From positions 1 through 6,023 of the forward strand of contig DSBN01000126.1 of NCBI GenBank assembly GCA_011046055.1: a stretch of 6,023 nt of DNA. Direction: 5' to 3'. Below, in pieces: positions 4,506 through 6,023 of this stretch. The stretch is from Sediminispirochaeta sp. GTDB lineage: Bacteria > Spirochaetota > Spirochaetia > DSM-16054 > Sediminispirochaetaceae. Every line of letters begins with the position of its first letter. The stretch's first letter is position 1. The notes beneath the pieces are model-generated. The model had not been told where the DNA came from. It did not search any database and was given only the letters and a program-made list of their open reading frames with translations. The translations under genes and the position numbers were made by a program.

Positions 4506-4577
4506 GATCGAGAGTCTCTCATGCTGCTTCGCCGTACTCGAGGCAGTGAAAATAGCCGGCTACGACTCTTTTCATAT

Positions 4578-4606
4578 TAGACATTCTCCCCCTAATTGAA
4601 TACAAT
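4578..4606 (+). promoter_or_regulatory. Promoter of the helical protein-thioredoxin operon
   Basis: TAGACA (4578-4583, 5 of 6) and TACAAT (4601-4606, 5 of 6) are separated by exactly 17 bases, predicting a start near 4613. The -10 is embedded in TGAAT-aca-ATTCA (4597-4609), a short palindrome. Just upstream are TAGCCGGCTA (4553-4562, perfect) and TGAAAA / TTTTCA arms (4547-4552, 4569-4574), which could be regulator sites. Confidence 0.65.
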
Positions 4607-4627
4607 TCATAGCACAGGCTTCGAAGG

Positions 4628-5440
4628 TTGGGAGATTTGAAGAAAAAGAAAAAGTTGACTGGCAAAGAGATCGATCAGGTCCTCGAGAAGATACGGGACC
4701 TCTACGATTACTATATGGTCAGGTTCATCAAGAGCCGCCGGACCAGAGAAGCCTTCGAAGAGCGGTACCGTGAGGCGCTCCGCACACGGATCGATCTGGA
4801 GCGTTTCTTGTCTCTGGAGATAAAGACCATCGAGCAGATGATCGCTCGGGAAGAGGACCGTTACCAAGCGGAGCTCAAACGGATGACCGTCTCCGCTCGG
4901 GGAGATGATGATGCGCAAGCCGGCGAGAGGGACGACGGCAAAGACTTCGCCGACCGGGTCATCGAACGGCTCAAGGAACAGGTAGAGAAGTATCCCGTCG
5001 CCGGACTGGAATGTAGTGAGGTCTGGGAGGTGGATCATCTCTTCGGCGCCCTGCAGAAGATCGAAGCCGAGTACTGGCCGAAGATCGACCGGATTTACCG
5101 AAAAATCTACGCCTCCCGTTTCGACGGTCCCCGGATCGTCCTGGAGAACAAGCTCTTGACGCTGGCCGAGGCTCGAATGGGCGGCGTCCCGTCGGTACTG
5201 CACACCCTGCAGCTTTTGGTGGGACGTTTTCCCCGCAACTACCGGGAGATCGAGTGGGAGGTCAAGCAGAGTATCCTGCGGGCCTCTTTTTTTCTTCACA
5301 ACTTCAAAGAGGAGCTTGAAAAATTCCGCGATGATTCGTATCTTGCCGAAAAGGACCGGGCCGTAGTCAACGAGACCCTCGAATACGTGGACGGCATCAT
5401 CGAGGACTTCCGCCTGAAAGACCTGAAACAAAAAAATTAA
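4628..5440 (+). CDS. Conserved-looking helical protein of unknown function, upstream of thioredoxin
   Basis: About 270 residues, with no signal peptide, membrane segment or catalytic motif that I can recognise. The N-terminus is lysine-rich (K5-K9). Residues 11-86 form one or two long charged helices with coiled-coil character. A polar, probably disordered linker (88-106, [15 protein letters not shown]) separates them from a second helical domain (107-265), which contains recurring W and Y residues ([30 protein letters not shown]). It is probably cytoplasmic. There is no ATG start. The frame can begin only at TTG 4628 or TTG 4637, since an in-frame TAG at 4610-4612 closes it upstream. AAGG at 4624-4627 directly abuts the first but stands nine bases before the second, so 4637 is the likelier start. 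Its promoter is at 4578-4606. The thioredoxin start lies 17 bases after its stop, so the two are almost surely co-transcribed; a redox or chaperone link is only a guess. Confidence 0.8.
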   Translation: MGDLKKKKKLTGKEIDQVLEKIRDLYDYYMVRFIKSRRTREAFEERYREALRTRIDLERFLSLEIKTIEQMIAREEDRYQAELKRMTVSARGDDDAQAGERDDGKDFADRVIERLKEQVEKYPVAGLECSEVWEVDHLFGALQKIEAEYWPKIDRIYRKIYASRFDGPRIVLENKLLTLAEARMGGVPSVLHTLQLLVGRFPRNYREIEWEVKQSILRASFFLHNFKEELEKFRDDSYLAEKDRAVVNETLEYVDGIIEDFRLKDLKQKN

Positions 5441-5457
5441 CCGCCAAGGAGTGTTTT

Positions 5458-5778
5458 ATGTCCGAACTAAGTCTCACCGCTGAGAACTTTGAGCAAGAGG
5501 TGCTCAAATCAGAGATCCCCGTGATCGTCGACTTCTGGGCCGAATGGTGCGCCCCCTGCAAGATGCTGCATCCGGTCCTGGACGAGATCTCCCAGGAGTA
5601 CGCCGGCAAGGTCAAGGTAGCTAAGCTCGACGTGGATGAAAACGGGGAGATCGCCGCGCAGTACAACGTGGTCAGCATCCCCACCCTGCTGCTGTTCAAA
5701 GACGGAACGGTGGCCAACCAGTTCGTCGGCGCGGCCCCGAAGCAGACCATCGAGGGCTTTTTCAAAGACTATATTTGA
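5458..5778 (+). CDS. trxA: Thioredoxin with WCAPC active site
   Basis: A 106-residue protein of standard thioredoxin length and fold. It reduces disulfides in cytoplasmic proteins and is itself recycled by thioredoxin reductase. Visible family features are the buried acid D25 (VDFWAEW), the redox pair C31 and C34 in W-C-A-P-C-K, the cis-proline P75 in [12 protein letters not shown] and G91 before the last helix. The active site has alanine where classical thioredoxins have glycine (WCGPC). That changes the dipeptide between the cysteines, known to tune redox potential, although WCAPC also occurs in some genuine thioredoxins. The start ATG 5458 is well supported by AAGGAG at 5446-5451 with a 6-base spacer. 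It is the second gene of the operon with the helical protein, 17 bases after that stop. No T-tailed terminator is visible after the TGA at 5776-5778; only weak GC-rich dyads lie between 5797 and 5833. Confidence 0.97.
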   Translation: MSELSLTAENFEQEVLKSEIPVIVDFWAEWCAPCKMLHPVLDEISQEYAGKVKVAKLDVDENGEIAAQYNVVSIPTLLLFKDGTVANQFVGAAPKQTIEGFFKDYI

Positions 5779-5820
5779 GCTGCGGCGTACTCGCTCGGTC
5801 ACGGCCGGGCGGCTACGACC

Positions 5821-6023
5821 TCAGGGCTCGTAGAGCTTGAGGGAGTTCACGTAGCCGAAGCTGCTTTCGCTGGTGTCGACGATGTACCAGTCCTCGGCGC
5901 TGTCGGTGTCCGGCTGCTGCGAGCTTCCCGCCTCGGGGTGGCGGCACATCGAACGGGTGGCGGTGGAGTCGTCGGGGTTCACCGCATCCTCCGGTGCGAT
6001 GAGCTCACCGGAGGATGCGGTGA
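5821..6023 (-). CDS. C-terminal fragment of a protein with an SH3b-like tail, 5' truncated
   Basis: On the minus strand a frame is open from the window edge to a TGA at 5823-5821, giving 66 residues. The first part is acidic, polar and proline/serine-rich (APEDAVNPDDST, then MCRHPEAGSSQQPD). The end, DWYIVDTSESSFGYVNSLKL, fits the close of a bacterial SH3 (SH3b) domain: W-Y-x-V, a short turn, then G-Y-V-x-x-x-x-L. Such domains usually bind cell-wall peptides or act as targeting modules in exported proteins. The residues encoded by 5979-6023 may be unreliable because that DNA is a perfect inverted repeat at the window end. It is convergent with trxA, 42 bases apart. No start or signal peptide can be seen. 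Confidence 0.6.
   Translation of the reverse strand, partial: TASSGELIAPEDAVNPDDSTATRSMCRHPEAGSSQQPDTDSAEDWYIVDTSESSFGYVNSLKLYEP
5979..6023. repeat. Perfect 18-bp inverted repeat at the window end
   Basis: The arms are 5979-5996 (beginning TCACCGCATC) and 6006-6023 (ending GATGCGGTGA). They are perfect reverse complements around a 9-base loop (cgatgagct). The second arm ends exactly at the last base of the window, inside a coding frame and with no T tract, so it does not look like a terminator. Confidence 0.9.

Noticed and set aside
4607..5431. 274-residue open frame on the minus strand opposite the helical protein
   Set aside because: It is an antisense shadow. The plus frame has a promoter, codon style typical of the neighbours and operon spacing with trxA.

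Overview
The window looks like a short contig from a Gram-negative bacterium, most plausibly a free-living spirochaete-like organism. Evidence for a diderm envelope is a truncated outer-membrane beta-barrel gene ending in an aromatic residue, a WD40 lipoprotein with a lipobox-like cysteine, and another exported protein. The membrane-anchored coiled-coil protein built of 7-residue repeats recalls spirochaetal Bdr and DUF1640 proteins. The spirochaete assignment is inference from gene content, not proof. Most of the window is GC-rich; the beta-barrel gene has a visibly different, T/A-ending codon style. Genes are cut off at both ends.

Layout: (1) 3-569 +, the C-terminal 188 residues of an outer-membrane beta-barrel protein, closed by a textbook intrinsic terminator at 594-619. 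(2) About 690-1020 +, a decayed, ORF-less group II intron: domain I-like motifs, a recognisable but damaged domain V, and a domain VI-like hairpin. (3) 1046-1714 - and 1821-2846 +, a divergent pair: an exported protein made of four roughly 50-residue repeats, and a WD40 seven-bladed propeller lipoprotein. (4) 2890-3312 -, a VapC-type PIN-domain toxin with no visible VapB partner. Its promoter carries a perfect 12-bp palindrome, and a classic A-AAA-AAC slippery heptamer lies near its 3' end. (5) 3511-3927 +, the coiled-coil/transmembrane protein, and 4048-4452 +, an SSB with an atypical C-terminal tip, closed by a strong terminator at 4461-4505. (6) 4628-5440 + and 5458-5778 +, an operon of a helical protein of unknown function and a thioredoxin with a WCAPC active site. 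(7) 5821-6023 -, the C-terminal end of a protein with an SH3b-like tail. The last 45 bases are a perfect 18-bp inverted repeat that may be a fold-back assembly artefact.

The most interesting regulatory signal is in the leaders of the coiled-coil gene and ssb. Both contain the ordered blocks TTGAAGCAG, CTTTT, CTCCTT. In both, the CTCCTT block can pair with that gene's own Shine-Dalgarno sequence (10 perfect pairs for the coiled-coil gene; 11 pairs including one G-U for ssb). This suggests a shared translational switch, possibly co-regulating the two genes. It is a structural inference from sequence and needs covariation or probing evidence.
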